Assembly: GCA_963815965.1 (NCBI GenBank)
Contig: CAWFIT010000001.1
Coordinates: forward strand, 682,001-746,000
Direction of reading: 5' to 3'
From: DASVFB01 sp963815965
GTDB lineage: Bacteria > Actinomycetota > Thermoleophilia > Gaiellales > Gaiellaceae
DNA length: 64,000 bases
Below the pieces are notes generated by a model. The model had not been told where the DNA came from. It worked only from the letters and a program-made list of their open reading frames with translations, and did no database searches. The translations under genes were made by a program, and so were the position numbers. Positions 49,705 to 59,292 of this stretch are shown here, in pieces (position 1 is the stretch's first letter; every line of letters begins with the position of its first letter).

Positions 49705-51666
49705 ATGGCGACCACGGACCAACTTCTCAACACGCTCTTCGACGGCCGCTACCGCATCATGCGGAAGCTCGGGGCGGGCGGCATGGCGAACGTCTATCTC
49801 GCGGAGGACCAGGAGCTGGGCAGGCGCGTCGCGATCAAGATCCTCAACGACCGTCACGCGGGTGACGACCAGTTCGTCGCGCGCTTCCGAAACGAGGCGA
49901 AGAACGCAGCGAGCCTGTCGCACCCGAACATCGTGTCGATCTACGACCGCGGCGAGGCCGAAGGGACTTACTACATCGCAATGGAGTACCTCGACGGAAA
50001 GTCGCTCAAGGAGCTGATCCTTGAGCGCGGACCGGCGCCGGTGTCGGTCGCCGTCGACTACGCGAGGCAGATTCTCGCGGCGCTGCGGTTCGCGCACCGG
50101 AACGGCCTCGTCCACCGGGACATCAAGCCGCACAACGTGCTCGTCGACGGCGAGGGGCACGTGAAGGTGACGGACTTCGGCATCGCGCGCGCCGGTGCGA
50201 GTCAGATGACCGAGGAGGGCTCGATCATCGGCACCGCGCAGTACCTCTCGCCCGAGCAGGCGCGCGGCACTCAGGTCGACCAGACGTCCGATCTCTATTC
50301 GCTCGGCATCGTCCTCTACGAGATGCTCACCGGCGCCGTTCCGTTCACCGGCGACAGCCCGGTAGAGATTGCGATGAAGCATCTCTCGGCGACGCCTGCG
50401 GCGCTGTCGACGCAACGTGCCGACATCCCGCATGCGCTCGACATGGTGGTGCTGCGCGCGCTCGCGAAGGATCCGACCGCCCGCTACCCGAGCGCCGACG
50501 AGATGGACGCCGACCTCGAGCGCGTCGGCCGCGGGCTCGGCGTGTCGCGTGCGACCGAGGAGGCGGCGACGACGGTGCTGAGCGGCGCGGCGTTCGCGAA
50601 CGGCGCCGCGACCTCGATCGTGCCGGCGGAGGCAGCGACGCAGTTGCGCGGCCGTCCGCCGGGGGACGACTACTTCGATTACTCCACGCCGGTCAGGGAG
50701 CGCTCGATCTGGCCGTGGCTGCTCGCGATCCTGCTCGTTGCAGGCGCCGCGATCGCCGGCTTCTACGTCTACAACCAGATCCAGGACCAGCTGAACCAGG
50801 CGAAGCCGGTCGGCGTCCCGTACCTCGTCGGGATCAAGGAAGCGAACGCCGTTCAGGTCATCCACGGCCTCGGGCTGAACACCGATCCGCAGCACATCCA
50901 CCGCCAGCCGAACGACAGCGAGCCCAAGGGCTACGTCTTCGACCAGAACCCGAACCAGGGCGACCGCGTGGGCAGGGGCAGCTTCGTCGAGCTCTGGGTC
51001 TCGACGGGCAAGGCGCAGGTGGCGGTCCCCGACCTCGTCGGCGAGAACCAGAACGACGCGGTGGCGAAGCTCACCGCCATGAATCTGAGGTTCGACGTCC
51101 ACGACATCTCGTCGAGCAAGCCCCAGGGCACCGTCATCGCGCAGAATCCACCGGCCGGAACGAAGGTCGCCGAGAAGACGTCCGTGCGCATCAACGTCTC
51201 GAGCGGGCCGAGGCCGGTCGGGATCCCCGACGTGCGCGGGAGCTCCTACGAGACCGCGGCGTCGCAGCTCCAGGCGGTCGGCTTCGCCGTCGCAAGACAG
51301 GACGCCGAGTCCGACCAGTCTGCGGGCACCGTGATCGACCAGACGCCTGCACCGAACAACTTCGCGCCCAAGGGATCGACGGTGACGCTCACCGTCTCGA
51401 AAGGCCCGACCACGACCGGCGTGCCGAACGTCGAGAACGAGGACGAACAGACTGCGCGGAGCCAGCTGGAAGCGTCAGGCTTCAGGGTCACGGTCGAGCG
51501 CGAGGCCACGACCGACGAAGGACTGGACGGCTTCGTGCTCCGGCAGGACCCGCCGCCGGGGACGCAGCTGAAACCGAAGTCGAGGGTGACGATCGTCGTC
51601 GGCCTCTACACGCCCCCGCCAGCCATCACGACGACCGAGACGACCACCACCGTCCCCGTCCCGTGA
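49705..51666 (+). CDS. pknB: PASTA-domain Ser/Thr kinase (PknB-type)
   Basis: A 653-residue receptor kinase. The kinase domain (about 15-275) shows KLGAGGMANVYLAED, AIKIL, HRDIKPHNVLVD, TDFGIARAG and GTAQYLSPEQARG. A juxtamembrane linker and one helix (WLLAILLVAGAAIAGFYVY, about 337-355) follow, then four PASTA repeats (GVPYLVGIK..., AVPDLVGENQ..., GIPDVRGSSY..., GVPNVENED...) and a Thr-rich tail. PASTA repeats bind muropeptides or lipid II, coupling wall state to phosphorylation. The stop overlaps the ddl start (GTGA). Confidence 0.96.
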   Translation: MATTDQLLNTLFDGRYRIMRKLGAGGMANVYLAEDQELGRRVAIKILNDRHAGDDQFVARFRNEAKNAASLSHPNIVSIYDRGEAEGTYYIAMEYLDGKSLKELILERGPAPVSVAVDYARQILAALRFAHRNGLVHRDIKPHNVLVDGEGHVKVTDFGIARAGASQMTEEGSIIGTAQYLSPEQARGTQVDQTSDLYSLGIVLYEMLTGAVPFTGDSPVEIAMKHLSATPAALSTQRADIPHALDMVVLRALAKDPTARYPSADEMDADLERVGRGLGVSRATEEAATTVLSGAAFANGAATSIVPAEAATQLRGRPPGDDYFDYSTPVRERSIWPWLLAILLVAGAAIAGFYVYNQIQDQLNQAKPVGVPYLVGIKEANAVQVIHGLGLNTDPQHIHRQPNDSEPKGYVFDQNPNQGDRVGRGSFVELWVSTGKAQVAVPDLVGENQNDAVAKLTAMNLRFDVHDISSSKPQGTVIAQNPPAGTKVAEKTSVRINVSSGPRPVGIPDVRGSSYETAASQLQAVGFAVARQDAESDQSAGTVIDQTPAPNNFAPKGSTVTLTVSKGPTTTGVPNVENEDEQTARSQLEASGFRVTVEREATTDEGLDGFVLRQDPPPGTQLKPKSRVTIVVGLYTPPPAITTTETTTTVPVP

Positions 51667-52706
51667 CCCGTCGCCTCCGCGTGGCGATTCTCGCCGGCGG
51701 TAGGTCGAGCGAGCACGACATCTCGCTCGCCTCCGCGCGCTCCGTGCTCGCCGCGCTCGATCCCGCCCGCTACGACGCGGTGACGGTGGCGATCGGCCGC
51801 GACGGCCGCTGGGAGCTCGGGCCTGGCCACTCCAGCCACGCCCTAGGGACAGTCCCTGAGGCACGGCCGGCAGAGACACTGCCGATCCCGACGACGACGG
51901 ACAGCGCGCCGGCGACACTCGCCGACGTCGACGTCGTGCTGCCGATCCTGCACGGCCCCTTCGGCGAGGACGGCACGGTGCAGGGACTGCTCGAGCTCGC
52001 GGACGTCCCCTACGTCGGCGCGGGCGTCGCCGCGTCCTCGCTCTGCATGGACAAGGACCTGTTCAAGAAGGTCATGCGTGACAGCGGCATCGCGGTCGCC
52101 GAGCACGTCGCACTACGCCTCGGCGACGAGATCGAGAACCCCTTCGGGTACCCGGTCTTCGTGAAGCCCGCGCGCCTCGGCTCATCGGTCGGGATCAGCA
52201 AGGTGCACGACGAGTCGGAGCTCGCGCCCGCCGTCGAGCTCGCGCGCCAGCACGACGAGAAGGTGCTTGTCGAGGAGTTCGTCGTGGGCATGGAGGTGGA
52301 GTGCGGCGTGCTCGGCAACCGGGTGCCGCCGCCCATCGCGTCGCTGCCCGGACGCATCGACACGCTCGAGCACGAGTGGTACGACTTCGCGTCGAAGTAC
52401 GACGAGGACGGAATGGAGCTCGTTGTTCCTCCGGAGCTGCCGCCGGAGACGATCGAGCGCGTGCAGGAGGTCTCGGTCGACGCGTTCGTCGCGAGCGAGT
52501 GCGAGGGGATGGCACGCGTCGACTTCTTCGTTCGCGAAGGCGGCGAGGTCGTCGTGAACGAGCTGAACACGATCCCCGGCTTCACGTCGACGAGCGTGTA
52601 CGCCAAGTTGTTCGAAGCGTCGGGCATCCTGTACTCGGAGCTGCTCGACCGCCTCGTCGCCCTCGCGCTCGAGCGCCACGAGCGGCGCTCGAAGCTCAAG
52701 TTCTAA
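51663..52706 (+). CDS. ddl: D-alanine--D-alanine ligase
   Basis: A 347-residue ATP-grasp ligase that makes the D-Ala-D-Ala dipeptide for peptidoglycan. Motifs are LAGGRSSEHDISLASARSV, VVLPILHGPFGEDGTVQGLLELADVPYVGAG, VFVKPARLGSSVGISKV, ARVDFFVREGGEVVVNELNTIPGFTSTSVY. A low-complexity stretch near residues 60-85 (RPAETLPIPTTT) is an insertion relative to a minimal Ddl. The start is GTG inside the pknB stop. Its presence at the end of the growth operon is less usual in mycobacteria. Confidence 0.96.
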   Translation: MTRRLRVAILAGGRSSEHDISLASARSVLAALDPARYDAVTVAIGRDGRWELGPGHSSHALGTVPEARPAETLPIPTTTDSAPATLADVDVVLPILHGPFGEDGTVQGLLELADVPYVGAGVAASSLCMDKDLFKKVMRDSGIAVAEHVALRLGDEIENPFGYPVFVKPARLGSSVGISKVHDESELAPAVELARQHDEKVLVEEFVVGMEVECGVLGNRVPPPIASLPGRIDTLEHEWYDFASKYDEDGMELVVPPELPPETIERVQEVSVDAFVASECEGMARVDFFVREGGEVVVNELNTIPGFTSTSVYAKLFEASGILYSELLDRLVALALERHERRSKLKF

Positions 52707-52716
52707 CGATTCACCG

Positions 52717-52739
52717 GCGGCGCGGCCTTGACGCGCCGC
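52717..52739. terminator. GC-rich hairpin between convergent ddl and CNB genes
   Basis: GCGGCGCG (52717-52724) and CGCGCCGC (52732-52739) form 8 perfect pairs around a 7-base loop, 10 bases after the ddl stop and 48 bases before the end of the convergent gene. The position suits termination from either side. No T-run follows, so the call is based on stability and position. Confidence 0.55.
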
Positions 52740-52786
52740 TCACGAACCGCTGCCCAAAACAGAGCACCCCAGGCCACCGCGAGGGA

Positions 52787-53197
52787 CTACTCCATTACGC
52801 GCTCTGCGAGCGTCTCCAGCACCTGCAGCTGGATGCCGGGCTCGGCGAGCAACAGCCGTCGGAACGCAGGCCTCGAGATGACGAGCGCGCTCGCCGGCTC
52901 CGTCAGCGTCACGGACGCAGTCGTCGGCCGTTCGGTGACGAGCGCGATCTCGCCGAAGAAGTCGCCTGCCCCGAGCGTGTTGATCCTGCGGCCCTTGCGG
53001 CGCACCTCGGCCTCCCCGTCGAGCAGGACGAAGAACTGGCGTCCTGGCTCGCCTTCGCGGATCAGCTCCTTGCCGGCGGCGAGGTCGATCTCGTCGGCGA
53101 TCTTCGCGATCTCCTTCATCCCGCGCTTCGAGCAGCCGGCGAACAGAGGCACGCGGTTGAGGATGTCGATCTTGCTCGAAGCCCCGTGGCGGCGCAT
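52787..53197 (-). CDS. Cyclic nucleotide-binding domain protein
   Basis: A 136-residue protein that is a single cNMP-binding domain: VPLFAGCSKRGMKEIAKIADEIDLAAGKELIREGEPGRQFFVLLDGEAEVRR, then the phosphate-binding cassette FFGEIALVTERPTTASV (GE and R of the PBC), LVISRPAFRRLLL. No DNA-binding domain is attached. It starts 11 bases after the large cyclase gene in the same orientation, so it is a natural effector for the nucleotide made by that cyclase. Confidence 0.9.
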   Translation of the reverse strand: MRRHGASSKIDILNRVPLFAGCSKRGMKEIAKIADEIDLAAGKELIREGEPGRQFFVLLDGEAEVRRKGRRINTLGAGDFFGEIALVTERPTTASVTLTEPASALVISRPAFRRLLLAEPGIQLQVLETLAERVME

Positions 53198-53208
53198 ACG
53201 GCGCGATC

Positions 53209-56200
53209 TTACGCCGTGAGCAGCGCGCGTGTCTGCTCGGCGTGCCAGCCGAGCCCGAGCTCCTCGAACCGCGCTAGCGCCTGCTCGATCAGCGACCGGT
53301 CGCCGCGAGCCTGGCCGAGGGCCCGCTGCGCGAACGGCTCGACGTACGTGCGCCTGTACTCGAGCAGCGTGGCCGCTTCCTCCTCGATCGCCGTCGAATC
53401 GCCGAGCCGGGCGAGCGCCTCCAGTCGCGCGACTTGCCCCGAGAGGTTGAACCAGTACGAACTCTTTCGTCCGAGGATGCTCGGCAGCGAGGAGAGCAAC
53501 CGCTCGACGGAGGCGACGTCGTCCTTGAGGAGCGCCAGCCGCATGCGCGGAGCGCTGAGCACGAGGTCGTAGCCCTCCATGCCGAGCGATTCGGCCTTGG
53601 CCTCTAGCCTTTCGGACTCGGAGATGTCGCCGAGGATGCGGCTGGCCGCAGCGGCTACGAGCAGCGTCCGCTCGTTGCGGACACACGGCGTGTTCAAATT
53701 CTCGGCCACCGTCTGCTCGATCCGCGGCGTCAGGTTTCGCACTGTCGTCCAGTCGCCGCTCAGCTCCTCGAGCTCGGTTTTGACCGCGATCCCGTGCAGC
53801 CGGTGGTGCGACGAGAGCGGTTGCGCGGCGGCTTGATGGAGCTCGGACATCGCGCGCGCGGCCTTGAAGCGGCCGAGCATCACGTCGGCTGGAACGGTCG
53901 CCTCATAAACCTCGACAACCCGTTCCGGATCGTTCAGCTGGTCGATGAAGTCCAGCGGCCGCAAAACCCATTCGAGCGCCTCGTCGAACCGCCCCGACTG
54001 ATGCGCGACGACGGCGCGGCCGGCCAGGGCCACCGCGCGCAAATCCGGGTCGCCGAGCTCGTCGGCCGTCGCGCTCGCCTCGCGCGCCGCCGCGGGGTCG
54101 GGGCTCTCGTCCCAGTAGACGTGCGCGCTGAGCGCCTTCACGCGCGCCGGGGTTCCCGGCTCGGTCAACTCGATCCCCTTCGCGATCCACGACGAGACGA
54201 GAGCGCGGTCCGGAGCGCGAGTCCACATTCCTCCGCGGAACGACGTCTGGAAGCCGAGCTCGGCGTACGTCTCGCCACGGGTCGAGCGGTCGTTGGTCAG
54301 CTCGAGCGAGCGCTCCATCGCCTCCCAGAAAGCAGGCCCCTGGAATCCGAGGGCGTTCGCACGTCCGATCTCGCGCCAGAGCTCCGCTTGGGTTGTCGCG
54401 TCGGTCTCGAGCTCGACCGCCTGTTGCAGCAGTCGGATGCCTTCGTCAAGGTCGTAGCGCGAGACGGCGAGCTCGCCGGCGCGGCGCAACCACGTCGCCG
54501 CCAACCGCTGCAGTCGCTCACGTTCGGCCGGCTCGTCGCCCCAGGCAAGGTCGGCATCCTCGGCGCGGACTGCCTGCGCGTAATGGTGCGCGAGCAACGG
54601 CGCGTGCTCGTCCCTGCCGCCTCCAACCCGCAGGAGCCACGCCGCGAAGGTGGCGTGGAGTCGCGCGCGGCGCGCCTTCGGCAGGCTCCCGTACGCGACC
54701 TCACGTGTCACCGAGTGCTTGAACGCGTACTCGCGTTCTCCCTCCAGCGTCGAGCCGGAGCGGCGGCGGATGAAGTCCCGCGTCTCGAGCAGCTGGAAGT
54801 CGGGCTCCGCCCCGTCGAGCAGCTCGACCACCGGACCTTCCCAGAAGATCCGGCCGGCGACCGCGGCCGCCTGCAACGCGCTCTTCTCGGCCGCGGGGAG
54901 GAGATCGAGCCGCGCCGCGACGACGGCCTGCACCGTGTCCGGGATATCGAACGCGGTCGGCAGCCGGTTCACGGACCACCCGCCGTTGCGGCGCTCGAGC
55001 ACGCCTCGGTCGATGAGCGTTCCGATGAGCTCCTCGACGAAGAAGGGATTTCCCTCCGCGCGGTCGACAATCACCTCGCGCAGCGACCCGGGAAGCGACT
55101 CGGCGAGCAGCGCGTCGACCATCTCGGCTGCATCTTCGGCCCGAAGCGGCTCGAGCCAGAGAAGCGACGCGTTCCGCATGCCGCCGCCCCACGACGGGCG
55201 AGCTTCGAGCAGTTCGGGGCGCGCCGTACCGATCACGAACAGCGGCCCGCGGACGTCGCGCACGAGGCGTTCGAGCAGGTCGAGCAGCGGCTCTTCCGCC
55301 CAGTGCAAGTCCTCGAGCAACAGCACGACCGGTCGCTCGCTCGCGAGCTCGGCGACCAGCTCGACCCACGCATCGTGGAGGCGGTCGCGCGCAGCGAGGG
55401 GATGGAGCTCACCGCCGAGGTCGAGACCGAGTGTCAGGCCTAGGATCTCTCGATCTCCGAGCAGTCGGCGTACGACGTCGGGCGAGTCGTTCTCGAGGAT
55501 GCCGAGGTGCTCCTTGAGGATCTCGCCGAGCGGCCAGTACGTGATCCCGTGGCCGTAGGCGAGGCAGCGGCCGGTCCGGCGGACGGGCTCGGGCTCCAGG
55601 GCGCCGAGGAGCTCCCAGAGCTCGCGCACGAGCCGCGTCTTGCCGACGCCGACATCGGCCATGATCGTGACCATGTGCGGCCCGCCCTGCTCGACGGCGC
55701 GGGCATGGGTTGCGAGCAGCAGGTCCAGCTCGCCGGTGCGGCCGACGAACGCCTCGTGCAGCCCTCCCACGCCTCGCGGCCGCATGAGCGACAACGCGCG
55801 GAGCAGCGGTACGCCGACGACGCCCTCCTCCTTCCCTTTCGCCTCGACGCGCCGCGGCGGGCCAAGCTCGAAGGCGCCGCGGACGAACGAGGCTGTCCGC
55901 TCGCCGATCAAGATCTCATCCGGCACCGCGGCCTGCTCGAGGCGCGCCGCCACGTTGACCGCGTCGCCGCTGACGAAGGAGCTTCCCTCGCGCGGCCGGC
56001 CGACGACGACGTCGCCCGTGTTCACGCCCGTGCGAAGGGAGAGCTCGCCCGCGAAGAGCGTCTGCAAACGGCGGCGCATCGCAAGCGCGCAGTGCAGCGC
56101 GCGCTCCGCATGGTCCTCGAGCGCGGCGGGAGCGCCGAACGCGGCCATGACCGCATCGCCGGCGAACTTCTCCACCGTGCCTCCGGCGCGCTCGATCTCC

Positions 56201-56415
56201 GCCGCCATCGCTTCGTAGAAGCGGTCGAGCGTCGCACGCGTGCGCTCGGGATCCTGCGAGCCTGCCAGCGCGGTCGACCCGGCGAGATCGGCGAACAGAA
56301 CGGTCGCGAGCTTCCGCTCGTCCGCGGGGGGCGCGGTTTCGGTCGGCGCGCCGCATGCAGGGCAGAACCGAGCGGCGTCCGGCAACTGGGCGCCACACCG
56401 GGCGCAGGCGGCCAT
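53209..56415 (-). CDS. Zinc-ribbon / class III cyclase / AAA ATPase / TPR-like regulator
   Basis: A 1068-residue cytoplasmic protein. An N-terminal zinc ribbon (CARCG...CPACG, residues 3-24) precedes a class III cyclase domain (about 35-200; VLFADLAGSTALAG, VEKFAGDAVMAAFG, LRTGVNTGDVVVG, VNVAARLEQAA). A P-loop ATPase with DVGVGKTRLVREL (about 260) and Walker B VVLLLEDLHWAE follows, then about 500 residues of helical TPR-like repeats. This LuxR/MalT-like plan couples cyclase activity to ligand or partner sensing. ATG 56415 fits the zinc-ribbon start. A CNB protein is encoded 11 bases downstream. Confidence 0.92.
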   Translation of the reverse strand: MAACARCGAQLPDAARFCPACGAPTETAPPADERKLATVLFADLAGSTALAGSQDPERTRATLDRFYEAMAAEIERAGGTVEKFAGDAVMAAFGAPAALEDHAERALHCALAMRRRLQTLFAGELSLRTGVNTGDVVVGRPREGSSFVSGDAVNVAARLEQAAVPDEILIGERTASFVRGAFELGPPRRVEAKGKEEGVVGVPLLRALSLMRPRGVGGLHEAFVGRTGELDLLLATHARAVEQGGPHMVTIMADVGVGKTRLVRELWELLGALEPEPVRRTGRCLAYGHGITYWPLGEILKEHLGILENDSPDVVRRLLGDREILGLTLGLDLGGELHPLAARDRLHDAWVELVAELASERPVVLLLEDLHWAEEPLLDLLERLVRDVRGPLFVIGTARPELLEARPSWGGGMRNASLLWLEPLRAEDAAEMVDALLAESLPGSLREVIVDRAEGNPFFVEELIGTLIDRGVLERRNGGWSVNRLPTAFDIPDTVQAVVAARLDLLPAAEKSALQAAAVAGRIFWEGPVVELLDGAEPDFQLLETRDFIRRRSGSTLEGEREYAFKHSVTREVAYGSLPKARRARLHATFAAWLLRVGGGRDEHAPLLAHHYAQAVRAEDADLAWGDEPAERERLQRLAATWLRRAGELAVSRYDLDEGIRLLQQAVELETDATTQAELWREIGRANALGFQGPAFWEAMERSLELTNDRSTRGETYAELGFQTSFRGGMWTRAPDRALVSSWIAKGIELTEPGTPARVKALSAHVYWDESPDPAAAREASATADELGDPDLRAVALAGRAVVAHQSGRFDEALEWVLRPLDFIDQLNDPERVVEVYEATVPADVMLGRFKAARAMSELHQAAAQPLSSHHRLHGIAVKTELEELSGDWTTVRNLTPRIEQTVAENLNTPCVRNERTLLVAAAASRILGDISESERLEAKAESLGMEGYDLVLSAPRMRLALLKDDVASVERLLSSLPSILGRKSSYWFNLSGQVARLEALARLGDSTAIEEEAATLLEYRRTYVEPFAQRALGQARGDRSLIEQALARFEELGLGWHAEQTRALLTA

Positions 56416-56448
56416 GAGCGTGATTCTGACCACGCGGGGCGGGCTTGA

Positions 56449-57906
56449 CTAGCTCGTGGCCCTGACTTCGTTCACGTGCACGACACTGCCGGTCGGAAGA
56501 CCGGTGATCCAGAGGACGAACACCGGGCCGGCTCCGTTCTGCAGGTCGAACGTCGTCTTGCCGCTGACGACCTTCGAGTCGGACACGGTCCGTGCGGCGC
56601 CCGGCGATGCTCCGGCCTTGACGACCGCGGTGAAGCCGGGCGTATCGGTTGTGACTGTGAGCGCCTTCACGTTCTTGCCGCCGGACTTCTGGAGCACGAG
56701 CCCGACGCCGGTCTTGAGGTTGCCGAAGCTCGTATTCGCGTAGTGATCGGTCCGCCAGAACGTCGCCGCATTGCCGTCCGTCGCGAGCGAGGCCTCGTCG
56801 TCGTGCTCGCCACCGTCGCCTTCGGGGTCGTACGCCGTCGTGGCGCTCATCTGCACGGGACCGCCGCCACCGCCGCGGTTCGGCGTCAAAACGCCAGGCA
56901 GCACCGAATGGTCGCGGTGCACGGCGATCGCGGCGACGACGATCAGCGCAAGCGCCGCGAGCGCAAGGAGCGACACGAGCAAAGGACCGGGCGTGACACG
57001 GCGCCGCGCACGAACCCGCCGCCGCGGCGCAGACCCGACCGTCGGCGCGTTGACAACGGTGCGATTCGACTCGCTGTGGCCAGCCCTGAGCTCTGCGAGG
57101 CACGCTTCGAGCTCGCCGGCGAACGCGTCCATCGCGGGGAACCGGTCACGAGGACTCTTGGCAAGCGCGCGATCCACGGCTGCAGCGACGCGAGGCGGGA
57201 CGTCACGCCGTCGCGACGCCACGTTCGGCGCAGGCTCGTTGATGTGCTGCATCGCCACCGTGACGAAGCTCTCGCCCACGAACGGAACGCTGCCGGTGAG
57301 CAACTCGAACAGGACGACGCCGAGGGAGTAGACATCGCTCTGCACGCTTGCGCCGTCGCCGCTCGCCTGCTCCGGCGCAATGTAATTGGACGTGCCGAGC
57401 ACGGTGCCGGTCTGGGTGACGCCCTTCTTCACATCGAGCGACCGCGCGATGCCGAAGTCGGTCACCTTCGGCCGCCGGTCGCCGTTGAGGAGGATGTTCT
57501 GCGGCTTGACGTCGCGGTGGACGAGCCCGTGACGATGGGCAAAGGCAAGCCCGCGCGCAATCGCGATCGCGATCTCGAGCGCCTCGTCAACCGGTAGCGC
57601 GCCGCGCTTGTCGACCAGCTCGTCGAGAGTCTGGCCGTCGACGTACTCGAACACTATGAACGGCTTCCCGTCGGCCTCGCCGCGATCGATCACCGTGACG
57701 ATGTTCGGATGCGAGAGCTGTGCGACGACACGCGCCTCACGCCGGAACCGCTCGACGTACTCGTCGTCATCGAGGTGACGGTCGTGGAGGATCTTCAGCG
57801 CGACGTTCCGCTCGAGCAGCGTGTCGTGTGCCTTGTAGACGCTCGACATGCCGCCGCGGCCGAGGAGCCTGTCCACCTCGTAGCGATTTGCGATCAACTC
57901 GCCCAC
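56449..57906 (-). CDS. Membrane Ser/Thr protein kinase with discoidin-like extracellular domain
   Basis: A 485-residue kinase. The catalytic domain (about 8-270) has LLGRGGMSSVYKAHD, ALKIL, HRDVKPQNILLN, TDFGIARS, GTSNYIAPEQASG. After an Arg-rich juxtamembrane stretch there is one helix (LLVSLLALAALALIVVAAIAV, about 310-330). The extracellular domain of about 140 residues has DGNAATFWRTDHYANTSFGNLKTGVGLVL and a final VVHVNEVRA strand, like F5/8-type C (discoidin) sugar-binding folds. No PASTA repeats are present. It lies between gabT and the cyclase gene with about 31-33 base gaps. Confidence 0.9.
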   Translation of the reverse strand: MGELIANRYEVDRLLGRGGMSSVYKAHDTLLERNVALKILHDRHLDDDEYVERFRREARVVAQLSHPNIVTVIDRGEADGKPFIVFEYVDGQTLDELVDKRGALPVDEALEIAIAIARGLAFAHRHGLVHRDVKPQNILLNGDRRPKVTDFGIARSLDVKKGVTQTGTVLGTSNYIAPEQASGDGASVQSDVYSLGVVLFELLTGSVPFVGESFVTVAMQHINEPAPNVASRRRDVPPRVAAAVDRALAKSPRDRFPAMDAFAGELEACLAELRAGHSESNRTVVNAPTVGSAPRRRVRARRRVTPGPLLVSLLALAALALIVVAAIAVHRDHSVLPGVLTPNRGGGGGPVQMSATTAYDPEGDGGEHDDEASLATDGNAATFWRTDHYANTSFGNLKTGVGLVLQKSGGKNVKALTVTTDTPGFTAVVKAGASPGAARTVSDSKVVSGKTTFDLQNGAGPVFVLWITGLPTGSVVHVNEVRATS

Positions 57907-57937
57907 GGGCGAAGGCGTTCCCCCTAGCTCGGCGCGG

Positions 57938-59263
57938 TTACGCCCCGAGGGCGGCTTCCAGCGCCTCTTCCCAGACCGACAGCGCCTCGTCGAGCTCCTC
58001 GTCGGAGAGCGTCAGCGGCGAGAGCACGCGGATGCAGTTCGAGTAGATCCCCGCCTTGAGGAGCAGGAGGCCGCGGCTCGCTGCCTCCGTCACGACAGCG
58101 CTCGCCAGGTCCGGCGCCGGCTGCTTCGTCTGGCGGTCCGCGACGAGCTCGATCGCGAGCATCGCGCCGAGCCCGCGGACGTCGCCGATCGCCGGGAAGC
58201 GTTCCTGCCATCCGAGCATGCGCCGGCGCATCGACTCCCCGAGCTGCGCGGCCCGCTCGACAATGCCCTCCTCCTCGATCACGTCGAGGACGGCAAGCGC
58301 GGCGGCCTGCGCAACGGGATTTCCGACGTACGTTCCTCCGATGGCTGAGTCGCCGGGCGCGTCCATGATCTCGGCCGCGCCGATCACTCCGGACAGCGGC
58401 AGCCCCGCGGCGATCGACTTCGCGACCGTCATCAGGTCGGCCTCGATGCCGTAGTGCTCCGTGGCGAACATTCGGCCGGTGCGCGCGAAACCTGTCTGCA
58501 CCTCGTCGACGACGAAGACGATGCCGTGCTCGTCGCAGATCCGGCGCAACCCGACGAGAAAATCACGCGGCGCGGGAAGGAAGCCGGCCTCGCCCTGGAC
58601 GGGCTCGACGACCAGCGCTGCCACCTGCTCCGCGGCGACCTCGGTCGTGAACGCGCGCTCGACGGCGCTCAACGCCTCGTCGGTGGACGGCCCACGGTAA
58701 TCCTGCGCGAACGGCACGCGGTAGATCTCGGGCGCAAACGGCCCGAGCCCCGCCTTGTACGGGTGCGTCTTCGAGGTCATCGTCAGCGAGAGCATCGTCC
58801 GCCCGTGGAAGCCGCCCTCGAATGCGAGCACGGCGGGACGCTTCGTGTATGCGCGCGCGAACTTGACGGCGTTCTCGACCGCCTCGGTGCCCGCGTTGAA
58901 GAACGCTGCCTTTGCCGGTTTGCGCACGGGTGCGAGCTCGGTCAGCCGCTCCGCGAGCTCGACGTAGACCTCGTAGGGGACGATCGTGAAGTCGGTGTGG
59001 GAGAACTGATCCAGCTGCGACTGAGCGGCCTCGACGACGCGCGGGTGCGAGTGACCGACGTTCAGGCAGCCCACGCCGCCCGTGAAGTCGATGAACGTGT
59101 TCCCGTCGACGTCGGTCAGCGTCGCCCCGTGTGCCTCCGCGATCACGACCGGCGCGTAGATCGAGAGCGGATCGGCGACGACGCGGGCCTTCCGCTCGAG
59201 GATCGCCCGGGACTTCGGCCCGGGGATCTCGGTCTTCAGACGGATTGCGCGCGTCACAGCCAC
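57938..59263 (-). CDS. gabT: 4-aminobutyrate (GABA) aminotransferase-like class III aminotransferase
   Basis: A 441-residue PLP enzyme. Motifs are FIDFTGGVGCLNVGHSHPRVV, FFNAGTEAVENAVKFARAYT, FEGGFHGRTMLSLTMTSK, FVVDEVQTGFARTGRMFA and the PLP-Lys segment MTVAKSIAAGLPLSGVIG. They match bacterial GabT, which converts GABA and 2-oxoglutarate to succinic semialdehyde and glutamate. Closely spaced GTGs at 59272, 59263 and 59257 are possible starts; 59263 (MAVTRAIRL) fits relatives best. A gabD partner is not in the window, so related omega-amino acids are possible substrates. Confidence 0.9.
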   Translation of the reverse strand: MAVTRAIRLKTEIPGPKSRAILERKARVVADPLSIYAPVVIAEAHGATLTDVDGNTFIDFTGGVGCLNVGHSHPRVVEAAQSQLDQFSHTDFTIVPYEVYVELAERLTELAPVRKPAKAAFFNAGTEAVENAVKFARAYTKRPAVLAFEGGFHGRTMLSLTMTSKTHPYKAGLGPFAPEIYRVPFAQDYRGPSTDEALSAVERAFTTEVAAEQVAALVVEPVQGEAGFLPAPRDFLVGLRRICDEHGIVFVVDEVQTGFARTGRMFATEHYGIEADLMTVAKSIAAGLPLSGVIGAAEIMDAPGDSAIGGTYVGNPVAQAAALAVLDVIEEEGIVERAAQLGESMRRRMLGWQERFPAIGDVRGLGAMLAIELVADRQTKQPAPDLASAVVTEAASRGLLLLKAGIYSNCIRVLSPLTLSDEELDEALSVWEEALEAALGA

Positions 59264-59292
59264 ACGAGTCACGCTATCGAAAGCGCGGGACA

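Noticed and set aside
43249..52706. Origin-proximal region, since the fhaA-pknB operon lies close to oriC in mycobacteria
   Set aside because: No dnaA, dnaN or gyr genes or clusters of DnaA boxes are visible here.
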